A DNA stretch of 64,000 nucleotides from Balanoglossus misakiensis. Taxonomy: Eukaryota > Hemichordata. The notes beneath the pieces were generated by a model. It was not told the DNA's origin. It made no database searches and saw nothing but the letters and a program-made list of their open reading frames with translations. Positions within the stretch are counted from its first letter, which is position 1, and each line of letters opens with the position of its first letter. The position numbers and the translations under genes are program-made. This document shows, piece by piece, positions 14,901-26,500 of the stretch. The stretch is from contig CM082577.2 in the NCBI GenBank assembly GCA_040954595.2, positions 3,162,001 through 3,226,000 on the forward strand, written 5' to 3'.

Positions 14901-17900
14901 AACAGGGCAGCTCCGGTGAACTTCCAATGTTACTTACACAAAATGGTAGACCCGTCGATGTCGGACAAAGACATTAAAAAGGACAAGTGTTTGTTCAAAA
15001 GCTGCCGTGTTATTTCATTATATTATGATTTTAATCTAATGACCCAAGTTTCTGTAGAGTGTGTGAGAGGTTTCGCCATCCGTATTCATATGTTCTTTCA
15101 TGAATGTCACAGGCCTTTAACTATACAGTGGCTGAAAGTAGTTTTTGTAGCAATTGAATGAGGCAAATGCGACTTCACTTTTTCGCAAAAATCCTGCTGA
15201 GTGATTTAGACCAAGGACCACATCAAATGAAGTTGGAAAGTAAAAGTTACCTCGGGCTATACAGGGGCGGCGGCAGTGATCATACACGAAGTACCCGAGT
15301 TAAAATAAAATCGTGGTCTAACCGCTCGGCGCTACTATACTGTGTGCATCTATTATGGATCTGCATTGAAAATGTGGGTCACAATTTTACTATGAGTCAG
15401 CTCTGGGCGTTCACCGCTTCCTCGGTTTTTATGAAAGTGTTCAGTTCCAAGATGCACCGCGCATCATTTCATAATCATATTATATCTTTCATTTCACCGA
15501 AACATGTTTACACTGAGTCACAGCGCACGGTGACCTCTTCGCGTCATCATATTCATTTCGGTCTATTTTATATGGTTACACCCAACTGGTGATAATCAAC
15601 GTTCGCATATTGTTTAACGCGAAATGCATTTTGATCGTAATATATTCAAGGAGAATTGTGTTAATTCACATAATTTTAATATCTATAGCAATATTCAGAT
15701 GACAGGTAGTGAAATAATTAATAATCCGCTCAGAAATTATTTTATTGAAACATAAATAACAAACCTGTCTGTGATAACGTATTTCTAATATTGCTGCTAC
15801 CCTTTTAGCTCTGTGTTTCTATTTATGAGTGTTCGCGATATGTCTCATCTATGTTAACCCTCGGTCAGTATGGTCTGAGGTTTACCCTGATGATATCTTC
15901 AGAAACAATATTGAGTGCAGTGACCTCGGTGTTTCATGAATCTACACAGGTTGTCATGGAAACGTCTAATCGGAGTTCAAGGAGTGTGTTCGATAATTGA
16001 CAGGTCAAAGTCACAATATGCCATTGTTAAAAATAAATAAATTGAAACGGAATATATTTTACAGCGACAGGTTGCATAATCCTATAAACTGCTCTAGCAA
16101 AATCTACCAGTAATTACTTAATTATACAATTCAATAGTATCATTCATAATGAATACACAAAGGCCATGGTTATCTGGTCTCGTGTCATTTCTTCTGTGTT
16201 GAATTAATTAGTGTCGACTACGCCTGTCTGTTCTTCCTCTCGTTGTCATCAGACTTGTTTTGCTGATAAAATTGTCATCATATCTACTCTTCAGGGAGCA
16301 TATTTTCTTGCATACCCATATCATCACTGATTAGTTCTTTGTTCTCAGTTGACTTTAAGGCATATCAATCTCCTGACAGAGAAATCTGATAAATTTAATA
16401 ATTTATAGAAATGGAGATCCAAATTAACGACGCGTTACCATGGTTATTCGAAAGTGTGTGACTGTATATCACTCGTTTGTTGCTATGTGGGTGTGTCAAC
16501 GGTGTTTCTCCCCGCTACGTGAAATGAAATGAAACGGTGGACGAAAAGCATCTAGCGAAGATGCATCGTAACATTTTATGGGAATACGCAATGGTTAGGA
16601 AGTCATCATAAGTGGACTGCTTGCTAAGGTATAGCACGCGTGCAAACACACTAAGTGCAGGAGAAAACGAATGGGGGCAATCTAAAAGAAAAGCGCAATG
16701 ACGCGGTTACACACATACATGTACTTGCGGGTACATACAAACCCTAGCAACGCGTCTAACACAATTGCATCAGTGTGAAAGTTATCATTATGCCTACATA
16801 GACATTTAATTGCGAGGAAGTAATTATCGTGTATAGTATGACCCCAGATGACCCGATGTAGTGATAGCCCACAGACACAGTCACAAAGCAGCTTGTACGC
16901 ATCCAAATGCGTCTATCATGTTAAACATATGGCATTATTTTTATACAAAACAAGCGACCCGGGTTCTTTATCTCCTAGGCACATGAGGCAGTAGATTGAA
17001 AAAGAACACGGGGAGAAAATAACATTTACTGTATCACACCCAACGCTCGTTTTGCAGGTCTATTTATAAGCAACTGAAACCCCTATACAGCGTTTGTGTG
17101 CTGCGTGCACAGGAAGCACTTTCTGTAGTGATCGGGGTGAACAGAGACCGCCATATTTGATTCATTCACAAATTATAGTTCTGCGTGTACTGCGGGTTCA
17201 TTTGCGTGCGTGTGTGGCTTTCACCGCTTGACGTGTATAGCGTATATAACATTGATCGGCAAGGTCGGGCACAGGCGTACGAAATCATTAATCATCATGT
17301 CAAAACGTCGGTTATGCGTTCTAACGATATAGAGCAACTTTCACGCGGCCAATGAGGAATTCCAATGTGTCTGAACATAGTGTCTTGCGCAGAGTGGGAG
17401 CGATCAGTTATACGGTCACGGCGAAGTGCCAAATTCTCATGGTGACCGCCGGTTACAACAACTACACGCTGGCATGGAAAGAACAAGTGACGGCCTCCTT
17501 TGAAGGCAGGGGCACAGTTTTCGAAAGCCAACCACCGGTCATTTGTATTTTCTTTCGACCTGTTCCAAAAACAAATTACTGTAGCACATGTACAACTGAA
17601 GCTGTTTCGATGCCGCGGTGATGTAAAAATGAAAACGGTGCATGGCCCGTATTTACGTTACAGATGGCGCGACGATTTCATAACAAATGCATTATGCATA
17701 GACTAAAACATGACATAATCAAAATGATGAGGGTGAACTTTCCAGTAAACAGGACTGTGAGATGGACGCTTTACTATTTTCATATTTTCATCGGGTGCGT
17801 ATATCATGACGGAGAAACGCGACTGATCATACACTAACTGCGACTTCCTCCTCTTTGCGTGGCTGTGATGTGGCGTATGGAAATTGGTGAAAAGAGAGAA

Positions 17901-18338
17901 CAAAGGGAGCGAAGCAAACAAAAGCGGGCATCTCGGACAACAAGCTGTAGGCACTACCGCTTTTTCGCGGGCGACAGCTGTGTTGATGGCGGCGTCGGTA
18001 GGGTTTTCAAAACGCCGAAAAATTTAAGCCGAATGCACGTCGTTCAGTGCAAAACGTAAGTCATGTAGGCTAAGTACGCGATACGGAATTAACGAGCAAC
18101 AACGCTGACGACGACGAACGCGTTCAGCGTGCGCTCTCCTACAGCACGTCGCTTTCATTTGCCGATGCGACCGCGCGAGTATATCGCCGTACTCAACAAT
18201 GCTAATGTAAACACAACCGTGTACCGTTAAAGCATGATACTCACCGGCAAAGACTTCTGTAAATAAAGTAATAAACAGGCACACGGCTAGCCAAGTCCTC
18301 ATGGCTACAAATTTCCACGGTAGCAACCTCAAGACCAT
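70..18338 (-). CDS. Fibropellin-like secreted EGF/CUB multidomain protein (3' end beyond window)
   Basis: About 1,280 residues are visible over 32 exons. Order: signal peptide (18245-18338), EGF (14180-14296), CUB (13625-13966), half EGF (13300-13377), then 28 EGF exons down to position 70, where a splice donor shows that the gene continues out of the window. Every exon starts and ends in phase 1, so each EGF is an exchangeable cassette of 111-120 bases (37-40 residues) with six cysteines. Known family: the SP-EGF-CUB-EGF(n) order is that of sea-urchin fibropellins, apical-layer matrix proteins that end in an avidin-like domain; that end would lie outside this window. Inferred role: secreted matrix or apical-lamina protein. 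Oddities: one EGF exon is frameshifted (11356-11471), one intron has a GC donor, and upstream EGF exons at 20-22 kb could join the same transcript. Confidence 0.87.
1854..1860 (-). other. GC-AG splice donor after the exon at 1860-1976
   Basis: Reading the minus strand, the exon ends GAAAATG and the intron opens gcaagt rather than gtaagt. Apart from the C, the site is a perfect donor consensus, as is usual for functional GC-AG introns. The phase is kept (phase 1) and the next exon at 1647 begins normally. Confidence 0.65.
3256..5047 (-). CDS. Gene 1 exons 17-22: EGF modules
   Basis: Exons at 4934-5047, 4638-4751, 4281-4394, 3995-4111, 3530-3643 and 3256-3369. Cores: [53 protein letters not shown] (one residue longer between cysteines 1 and 2), [13 protein letters not shown] and [13 protein letters not shown]. 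The second (EINEC with NGFTC) has a calcium-binding EGF signature. All are phase 1-1, and all read through without stops. Confidence 0.87.
5987..9154 (-). CDS. Gene 1 exons 12-16: array of closely related EGF modules
   Basis: Exons at 9041-9154, 8363-8476, 7678-7791, 6958-7071 and 5987-6100, each 114 bases, phase 1-1. With the exon at 9428-9541 they form a subfamily with the pattern EIDFCAS-x-PC-x-NGGVC, [11 protein letters not shown] and YTGTNCETG. This similarity, greater than to other modules of the gene, implies recent tandem exon duplication. The introns are unlike each other by eye. C-x-S-x-P-C between cysteines 1 and 2 fits the O-glucose consensus in four of the six. Confidence 0.88.
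9428..13150 (-). CDS. Gene 1 exons 5-11: EGF modules after CUB
   Basis: Exons at 13037-13150, 12254-12367, 11904-12020, 11356-11471 (frameshifted, listed separately), 10553-10666, 10162-10275 and 9428-9541. All but one have a length divisible by three and phase 1 ends. Module cores read [79 protein letters not shown] and [13 protein letters not shown]. The first (EINEC...) has the D/E-x-N/D-E-C start typical of calcium-binding EGFs; most others do not. Donors are gtaag, gttag, gttgg, gtttg, gtcag, gttgg and gttct. Confidence 0.87.
11356..11471 (-). CDS. Gene 1 exon 8: EGF module with a one-base frameshift
   Basis: The exon starts [18 protein letters not shown] and then loses frame; the next frame gives [19 protein letters not shown], the second half of the same EGF, up to a normal donor. 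The exon measures 116 bases, where sister exons are multiples of three (111-120), so one base appears to be missing near 11415-11425. Skipping this phase 1-1 exon would keep the transcript in frame. It could be a sequencing or assembly error, a null allele or an exon in decay. Confidence 0.72.
13300..13377 (-). CDS. Gene 1 exon 4: half EGF module (four cysteines)
   Basis: Only 78 bases: [16 protein letters not shown] then [10 protein letters not shown], and a clean donor G|gtaaga. The first four EGF cysteines are present; the fifth and sixth and the loop between them are absent. Frame and phase 1 boundaries are intact, so it should be translated. It may be a shortened EGF or a spacer between CUB and the long EGF array. 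Confidence 0.75.
13625..13966 (-). CDS. Gene 1 exon 3: CUB domain
   Basis: One 342-base exon holds a whole CUB domain of about 113 residues. Seen: [19 protein letters not shown] at the start (typical C-G...G.I.SPN.P), [15 protein letters not shown]-x-N-F-x-V-E, the D-V-C-E cysteine pair, and a closing GFRLVYTT (typical G-F-x-x-x-Y). It is flanked by phase 1 splice sites. CUB domains mediate protein-protein contacts in complement, BMP1/tolloid and fibropellins. In this gene it lies second, after one EGF. Confidence 0.92.
14180..14296 (-). CDS. Gene 1 exon 2: first EGF module
   Basis: Reads [13 protein letters not shown] and continues to CDRLS: six cysteines in EGF spacing. The acceptor is ctctgcag and the donor G|gtaaag; the length of 117 bases keeps phase 1. 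It is the first domain after the signal peptide and precedes the CUB exon, as in fibropellin. The same acceptor phase would also accept the upstream exon ending at 20256. Confidence 0.88.
14297..18244. other. Long first intron of gene 1, no gene seen
   Basis: About 3.9 kb with no domain-like reading frame on either strand. Plus-strand frames of up to 144 codons near 15.2-15.6 kb show no recognisable motif and no splice context. Sequence from about 17.3 kb on becomes richer in CpG toward the signal-peptide exon and may hold regulatory elements. No repeat family was recognised. Confidence 0.6.
18245..18338 (-). CDS. Gene 1 exon 1: signal peptide exon
   Basis: ATG at 18338 or, more likely for targeting, the in-frame ATG at 18302, which opens [19 protein letters not shown]: a positive start, a hydrophobic core and an A-x-A-like end. 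The donor (G|gtgagt) leaves phase 1 and joins the EGF exon at 14296, giving ...EVFA followed by DCTTNPC, so cleavage would fall just before the first EGF. Flanking DNA at about 17.9-18.9 kb is visibly richer in CpG than its surroundings, as expected for a promoter. The intron that follows is about 3.9 kb. Confidence 0.8.
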
Positions 18339-20255
18339 ATTTACGTCTGCTGCATAGTTCCGTCAGCAAGAACACAAACACGAGAACACACCCTCGGTGA
18401 TATTTAACACGATTGCTTCCACTGCAAAGGTATCCGCAGGTATATATGAAACACTATATCCGGCTTATGCGTGTAGTGAAAGTGGTCAGCTGATGAGACG
18501 GAGTAGTGTTTCAGAGAACATCCATGGTCAGCAGGGCCAACGAGGTTTCGCTTTCCGATGAAACCATCACAAAAATCCGGTGTTTATTTCGCGTTGGATC
18601 CGGTAGTGAAAGTGTGCTGCAGTACTCGTCGCTGTACGTAGCGCTACAAAAGGTCGCGTGTTCAACAAGCGCTGACCGTTCTCGACTGCTGTACTACTGA
18701 ACCCAGGGCGTTGTCGTAACACTGATCCAGAGGTGAGCGAGGGATTGTGGGAAACGCATCCAGCTGACGCTGGGGTTCATGGCAACGGATTCGCGTTTCC
18801 AAGGGAAATCGGGCAATATCGATTAATATGCCACGGTGACTGTACAGTGCCTAGGGCGGACGTCGTGACATGAAACTCAATGTATGGCAGATTTGCACAA
18901 CATATATATGTCTATGCGTGACTTACTAACATGGATAATTTGTGTTTGCGCCTACACCGATATCCTGTGCGGATATTTTTGTGACTGAGAATCGCGTGTA
19001 CAGCGAGACCCCGCGGGACTTTCACTGTATAATTCACCGAATGTGACAGGCAGTGTCATCTGTTGAAGTATTCATATCGTGTATTAATTACAAAATCTGG
19101 AGGCAAATATTTAAATATTGCACATATTTTGTCCACGGCCTAATTTCAATGACGTCGACTTTTCTTTTTTATTCACACTGCAGAGCGAGTCTTTGTTTGA
19201 GGTCCAAACTGTCGTTTACATGAGCCTTCGCGTGTTGAGAATGAAAATATACTTCCCCTCGCGAAACCGTCTTCTTTCGTTTTTTTTGGCTGCAATAAAA
19301 CGTTCGGGAAATTGTCCTAATCCCGCCCTATACACACAGCAATGTTCGAAAACTATCTCCAGTTTTCACATTTTCTTCGTGAGTTTGGACTACACCTTTG
19401 ATAATATTGGCCGAGGTGTGATTTTGTCACCCAAAAATTACAGCTAATATGCCGAGGCAATGCACATAATTGATATCCGATTCTTAGAGTCTGCCACGCA
19501 TTTACATTACATACGACGGTATGTACATATTGGTGCTAATACATGTACCATATTGGAAAATTACACACTGGTCATGTTTGGACAAGCAACTCGTGTCTGT
19601 TTCAATTACGTTTGAAGATAAACGTGTCGATTTTGAATGGCTCGCCAAAAGCCTTGAATGTTGCCAGTGAAGCACGGGTCGTCTCCAAATATTTTCACAG
19701 TTTATACATCGGCGAGTGTGGGCTCGGTGAGATCGTTTTGTCTCACCATGCGCGCCGATTGTCACTGGTCCGTTTTGACGTAATCGGCTTTAATATTTAC
19801 GCAACATGCCCTGCAATGGCAACTGGTTGAATTTTACCCCCCCCCCCCCCTTTACCAGACCATTGGTGACAAATTACGTTAACGCTTTCTGCAGCTGCGT
19901 GATTTCGATGATTATGCAGTCGCGGGTTGCAGAGAACAGCAAAATCACTGATCCCATAGACTGGTAATACATGTACATACATAGCCTGGTTATAATAATA
20001 TGGGAATGCAACACCAGCGTCGGCCGTATTATTTGACAGTTGACAGCGCCCTCACACAAACACACAAAAACCAAGATCTTAACAGACGACGTTAAATTGT
20101 CGTCATACAATGACACCACACACATTTAAGCTAGTTGTAAAATTCACCGGCACGACCCTCAATTACTCATTAGCGTCATGTATGATTAGCACTTTACATT
20201 AAGGCCTATACCATAGACAATATTATTTTTGTCGAATGAAACAGTGCATACTCAC
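18339..20255. other. Interval between the two EGF genes; candidate promoter of gene 1
   Basis: CpG-rich DNA around 18.3-18.9 kb flanks the signal-peptide exon. Minus-strand AATAAA strings occur (TTTATT on plus near 18584 and 19168), which could end the upstream gene, but no clear terminal coding exon was found. A C10 run lies at about 19839. If no terminal exon exists here, the upstream Reeler gene must splice on into gene 1. Confidence 0.5.
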
Positions 20256-20507
20256 AGTCTATCGGTGCTTCAGTCGTGAGATCAACCCCAGGCAACGTGG
20301 TATGCGACGGTGCGGCGGTGGAAATATGCAGGGCAGGCGGAGAGCTGCCGGTTGTCGGAGGACCCGTCGTCGGACGCGCCGTCGTGACGGTCTCAAACTG
20401 ACACTGGGCACCTTCGTAACCCGCGGCACATTCGCAGATGAAGTCCGTGGCGTCGCTGTAGCAGGTTCCGCCGTTTTGACATGGACCGGAACTGCACGGC
20501 GATACCT
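20256..20507 (-). CDS. Reeler gene exon 8: EGF plus Thr/Pro-rich linker
   Basis: An EGF ([16 protein letters not shown] to GAQCQFE) is followed in the same exon by about 45 residues rich in Thr, Pro and Ser ([26 protein letters not shown]), a likely O-glycosylated stalk. It ends APID with donor T|gtgagt, phase 1. Joined to gene 1 exon 2 it would read ...APIDYCTTNPC, a plausible EGF start. Confidence 0.82.
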
Positions 20508-23500
20508 CTGTTTCCAAATGACGAAAAAAGGGAACATTGGTGAGATATTGCATAAAACGATAACCGTCTCCGATAGTGGTGTATTAATAATAGTACATTA
20601 ACTTCACAGAAAGAATGTGTTAATTTGCAACACCCTCATCTCTTCGTTAGCATGTCATGGTCTGCCTTTGTTGAAAGTGACACTCAGATGTCGTTGCACA
20701 TGACAATGTCACAGAACATGAACACATACCAACACCACAGAACATAAACACAGTCCAATGTCACAGAACATAACACATACCAACACCACAGAACATGCCA
20801 ATGTCACAGAACATAAACACATGGTAAAGGCACATGAAACATACCAATGTCACAAAGTGTGCCTGTGAATCCAACTATGCAGATACACGTGTAAGAATTG
20901 AAACCATCCGCACACGTGGCTCCATTCTGACACGAGTGATTTTCGCAGTCATCAACATCTGCATAATGAAAATGGTGATGGAAAAATAAAGATCTTTTAA
21001 AACCCGGAGAATTGTTCAAAACACTGGGGGCTTCATGTCTCATTCACGGATATGTCGCTCCACCAAACCCTTTGCACTTTTGAATGTTTGAGTAGTAATT
21101 AGTCTGACTTAGAAGATCGTAATTGACATGTTGGCTTAGTACATTGACCAATTTATTACCAATTCCCATATAAGACTCACCTGTTTCACAGTAAGTACCG
21201 GCGAAACCCTCAACACAGGTACACGTGTACGAGTTAAGACCGTCGACGCACGTGCCGCCATTTTGGCATGCGTGGTTCACGCAATCGTCAACATCTGTAC
21301 GTGGGGGGAAAGTAAACTGTATTAGCTTTTATCACACATCACTGTTACATACCTCCTTGATTATCAAATTAGCAATCAGATTATTTTTTGCTTTGCTCTC
21401 CGTCGGCGAAATCCCAGCATTTTTTAGTACCACATTGATATGAAGTAAAAATACTGTATTGGTGTTAATAGCGTTAGTGAATGAATGAAGTTGCTGCCAA
21501 GAACGAATACCACTCGACCTCGAATGCTCAAGGTACAATACAGTCATCTTTCACCTTGTAACCGAATCTATTATACCATAACCTGACATAACATAACATA
21601 ACATAACATAACATAACATAACATAACATAACATAACATAACATAACATAACATAACATAACTTAACATAACATAACATAACATACAGCGAGTCAACTGA
21701 CAATAAAAATGGGGAACATGCAGGTAGCCAAATAACCCGGATGACGAACATGCAGATTAGTATAGCCGGGATAAAAAGGTTTGACCGCAACGCAACTATA
21801 GGTCTGCGGCTATACTAGTATATAGAGTGTGGCGGTTTTTATGAAATATAACTGTCCTTAGATTTGGATTGTTCAGTCGTTAGTCATCACCATGCCAAGA
21901 TATGTCGCTTACTGATTTCGCAAAATCTGCCTTCGGTGTTGGGGAAACATATACAGGAGACCACGCCGTCAGGTGACATGAAGCAGGTTCCACCATTGTG
22001 ACAGGGGGCGTCTGCGCATGTCACGCCTTAAAGACGGTGTAATAGAAATGAAGAAATGAAGAACTAATAGTTCACACGCATGCACATGAGGGCTAGGATT
22101 TGGCTGCACTTGTCATCTTTGAGTTCGAACTCAAGAAACATCCGTGTGCGTGTACAAACACACAATTGCAATGCCTCGATCAAGAACACAGTGACCCGGC
22201 GTCTTTTCGTTTGCACACGCCTTCAGTGCTGTCCAGACAGCGTACAGCCTGAAGCGACGAAAAACGAGCAAACAAGCAGATAAACACGAAAAGGGGGTTT
22301 GCGAGAAAAGGCCCTTTCTGTGAGAAGACCTAGATATGAAGAGGTTAAACAAATATTTCTATACTTACTTAATTCGCAGTTGGTTCCCGTAAATGCGGGT
22401 GAGCACCGACATGAATATACATCGCCCTGAGAGGTGCACTCGCCGCCATTTTGACACGGTTGGCTGATACAGGCATCTGCCGCATCTGGGGAAGAATACA
22501 AGGAATTGTCGTAAAATTACATAGTTATTTCGCAACAGTGAGAGCCAGACCGGTTTTACGACACATCTACTCATTATCCTACAGTAAAACGTTCTTCCCG
22601 GAAACGGCAAAATTTCCCATTATTGCCACGGAATTTTGTTGGCTTTGGGATACGAAATAAATCGACCATGTACAACTTAAACGGTTTTGTTTCAATTTAT
22701 GTGATTTTATCTCTCAGGCAATTGCCAACAGACCAGCTATAGAACTAAACCAGGTATAATCGAATCGCAAAATTCCTTGACTCATCCAAAATTCTTCTAG
22801 GGTGACAGTTCTCTAAAACCTGTCTTTATGTTCAATGATCATTAGTCTAGTTTTGCTCAAAACCATGTGTCTCTCGCGTGAGTAATTTCCTTTTTAAAAC
22901 TCGATATTACTCAAAATTCCAGTCCATACCCAACCCATTTATGACTGTACATGTACGGTCAGGGGTGGGGCATTGCTTAGCGTGGTTTTCACCGGGGTGA
23001 CGTTAACAATTATGCACAGCTCGATCCCGGCAAAGTTGACAAGACTGTTCTAAAAATCATTATGCGCACCGGCTAGGCATATATGTACCGGGTGAACACA
23101 CACACGAGAATGAAAACTAAATAAAACAACAACAGACACTTCAAACCACTTGTCGTTGCAACGAAAAACTCCTTCTGGCCGAGAATCTAGACTAAATAGA
23201 CGCCCAAATCCCACGCCCCGAAGCTAGATAAATACACTAACAATGAAATGCGAACATATTCAAATCTATTCAGTGGTGAAAATCCTTGCTCGCTACAGAT
23301 GAAAAGTAGCGTCAATGGCACTGTGCTCCCATTTGACGGGAATTGGAACAATTATACTTACTTTGTGTCGTTGGGAATGCAGGCAATGATGGCAGTGGCG
23401 GTGGATTTGTACCCAACTCCTCGGCTATGACAGATGACCTCACATTCAACCAATAAACATCGTGATTCACAGCAATAGTGGCCCTGCGAAAATCAAGCAA

Positions 23501-26500
23501 ATTGGGGGGGGGGGGGGTTTCAGGGCGTTTGTTAACATTTGTTGCCTGCGGTTTTGCGGACATTGTAAGTTATGGGTGACCAAACATACATATATAATGC
23601 GGGGTCAGGTGAACATCTATCGCACAAGCTTTGACAGTTTGGCCTGACAGCAACAGCATATTCTGCACTCTGACACCCAGACGCAAGTCATCCATGCAAG
23701 AAAGTTGGTGAAACATTACATTTTTTTGCAAACTCTCTTTTCAAGAATAAAGCGATCTGTGGTGGAACGGTAACACAAATATCTAGCTGACTTATCGGAC
23801 TGTCGCGTGTTTTGTTTGATATGTAAAATGGCAAAGAAAACCCCCCATTTCAGTCTTGGAGGAAACAATTCGCCGCGGGGTCAGGTCATTTAAATTAAGA
23901 GTTGTAAGCCATCATCCTAAAGAAATATTCGTTTTGTTGCGGCGCAGTAGCTTCAGGTGGTGTAATGGTATACCGGGCTTTGCCATGCTCCACTGGAGCC
24001 AGAATAGCGCTATGTTTGGCTTAACTTGATGCACACAAAACCAAAAACGCACAGAACCATGTCATTGTACAAAGCACACAAACAGGTCTCACTGGTTCGT
24101 TTGCAGTTCGACAGGGCAATAATGGACATGCGCGGATTTGACAATTTACACTTCTGTGCTGGTACAACAACCACTTTCTTCAATGCATGTGGAAACGGAA
24201 TACCCTCCAACCTTTTGTACACAACCGAACAGCGTGGTCGAATCTGCTCCCTGTGTCACGTGTTGTCAATTGACTCTCTTTGGAGCGGACAATATGGCTG
24301 ATGATTGCGTGTTTAGTGCTTGTCCAGCGATTCAATTTGTCTGAAAACACTGCGTGTTGCATATATACACAGTGATTGAGTGAGCGAATAATGGCAAACT
24401 CAGGCTAGAATCTATATATCGCATCGGGTTTCTCGCTCGGAGCGAAATCCCCGAGACGACACCGAGATTCTATAAATTTACTATCAATCCAACAATAGTA
24501 CAACTGTCACGATAATATGAAGAAAACCATAAAAACACGAATTTCAAAATTAAAATTCCCAGAGTCAGTGTCATAAATCCAATAACAGTGTCAAGGTTGA
24601 TTAGCATAACCATTGTCGAGCTGCATTTCTGAAGCATATAAATTCAGAAAGTGTGCCAAAGTATGGCAATTTTTCACGTTCCACACATGGATCATTGCAA
24701 ACGGTGCAGGACAAAAATGTACATTTGCTTTATGCCACGTCTATCGACTTTGACCGGTGTGACAAGGGGAGATGGACCTTGAAGGTGAGAATTCGACTTT
24801 GAACTTGTTTATTTACATACATGTTGGTCTTGAAACTCGCACAGTGTATGTACTTCTGATATGTAATATTTATCACGGTATAGAGGATAATAAAATTGAA
24901 CGTCGAATCCTCAATGTACATATACTTACACGAAAACCACATCACCGACCCAACTGTCCGGGGCGATCCACGTGAACACCGGATAACGCTTCGCAATGTT
25001 CCCCGTGGAATGCGTCATGGAATCGTCCGGATTGCCGCAGGCGATTGCTTTCGTTGCCACGGGGAAGTCCGTCCACGTACCGACGGGGGTGTCTTGGCCA
25101 ACCTGGCGGGCTTGCAGCAGGATCCCTCCGAAGGCCTGTCCAATTATTTCCACTGTGCATGGGAAGAAAATCAAGGGTTGTAGATTTAGCAGCGAGTTCG
25201 ATAGAGCGTGAACTGACAAACGATACATGAGGGACGGGCCCCTAAGTTTCTGTCTGCAATGCTATAGTGTAGTCGGCACTGTCATGCCACACACAGGTGT
25301 TATTGTTGATCATGATGTATGCGTATTTTTTTCAGCGGTCGATGGAGGACTTTGGATTTTGCGCACACAAGAGAAAAGATGACAAACTGCGGTTCCAAAT
25401 AAAAATACGTCTAACAGATGTGCATATAAGGCTGCATTCACAAACACCTCTGGAGGGGGGGGGGGCAGGAGAATTGAGGGGGGGATTTGAAAAAATTGAG
25501 GGTGTGTAAGGGGGGGGATTTGAAATAATTTAGGGACTGAAAGGGGGGGACTTGAAAACTTTAACGACTAAATATTTATTTTGAGTCCACAAAAATGCAG
25601 TTTCGCGCCCTTTATTTTACAAAATTTTCTAATGTGGGAGGGGGACACCCCCTCCCACACCCACCCCCTCCATTCATCAACACCTTTCAATCATTGACTG
25701 GTTTATCTAGTGTCCCAGGTCAGGGGACTTGCCCCACCCCATGACAACTTTGAGCGGCGACGGTTAAATTTGTCCTCCCCAACATACCGGTAGTTGAGTT
25801 AATTTGCTTTTGCCGGGTTCATTAAAATGCAGCTTTGAGCTCTGTATTTTAGAAAATTTTCTTACGTGGGAGGGGGACACCCCCTCCCAAACCCACCCCC
25901 TTCAATTCTCGGTTTACAATGTCTCCCAACACAGAATACAAATATATGTACTTAAAAAATAAAAACAATGTTCAGTTTTAATACCCACTGATGAGGGAAA
26001 CATCAGTTTCAAATTCTTTTCATGGGAGCGCTGTTTTTCTTTTTACAAGATAGATAGGTGATGTGTTTTGCTCTGTGAAAGAAAATGGGGGGGGGGATTT
26101 CAAAATTTTGGCAGTTCGGAAGGGGGGATTTGAAAATATTGGCAGTTCGGAAGGGGGGCATGTGAAAATTAACGGTAAAAAAAATTGAATTCTCCCGCCC
26201 CCCCCCTCCAGAGGTGTTTGTGAATGCAGCCTAACTGAGGTTAATAGCGTCAGTCGTGTTGTTTTGTGGTGCGGCGAACCACTTTTGAATCGCCACGTCA
26301 AAGAAAAAATATGTCTTCCGTCCGGTGAAGTATTGATATCAGTATTTTACTAGAAAGTAAAGGGAAGTTAGCGGATACAGGTAAAAGTCACTGCTTTTGG
26401 TTTGTCTTAGTTTCTTTAGATCGCGGAGTCGGAAGCTACTACGTATACCACCATGTTTGGATAGATGTACTTCCCCTCCACTTCATATAAGAGTGGGGGA

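Noticed and set aside
15158-15592. Plus-strand frame of 144 codons in the first intron of gene 1
   Set aside because: No domain signature and no supporting signals; judged chance.
20690-20835. Tandem repeat considered as a CRISPR-like array
   Set aside because: Units are imperfect, lack unique spacers of constant size and lie in an animal intron; it is a minisatellite.
21551-21790. Frame encoding repeated MLCYV
   Set aside because: Translation of the (ACATA)n microsatellite.
23945-24010. tRNA-like string GGTGGTGTAATGGTATACC
   Set aside because: An A-box-like string is present, but no B box (GGTTC-type) or cloverleaf could be built.
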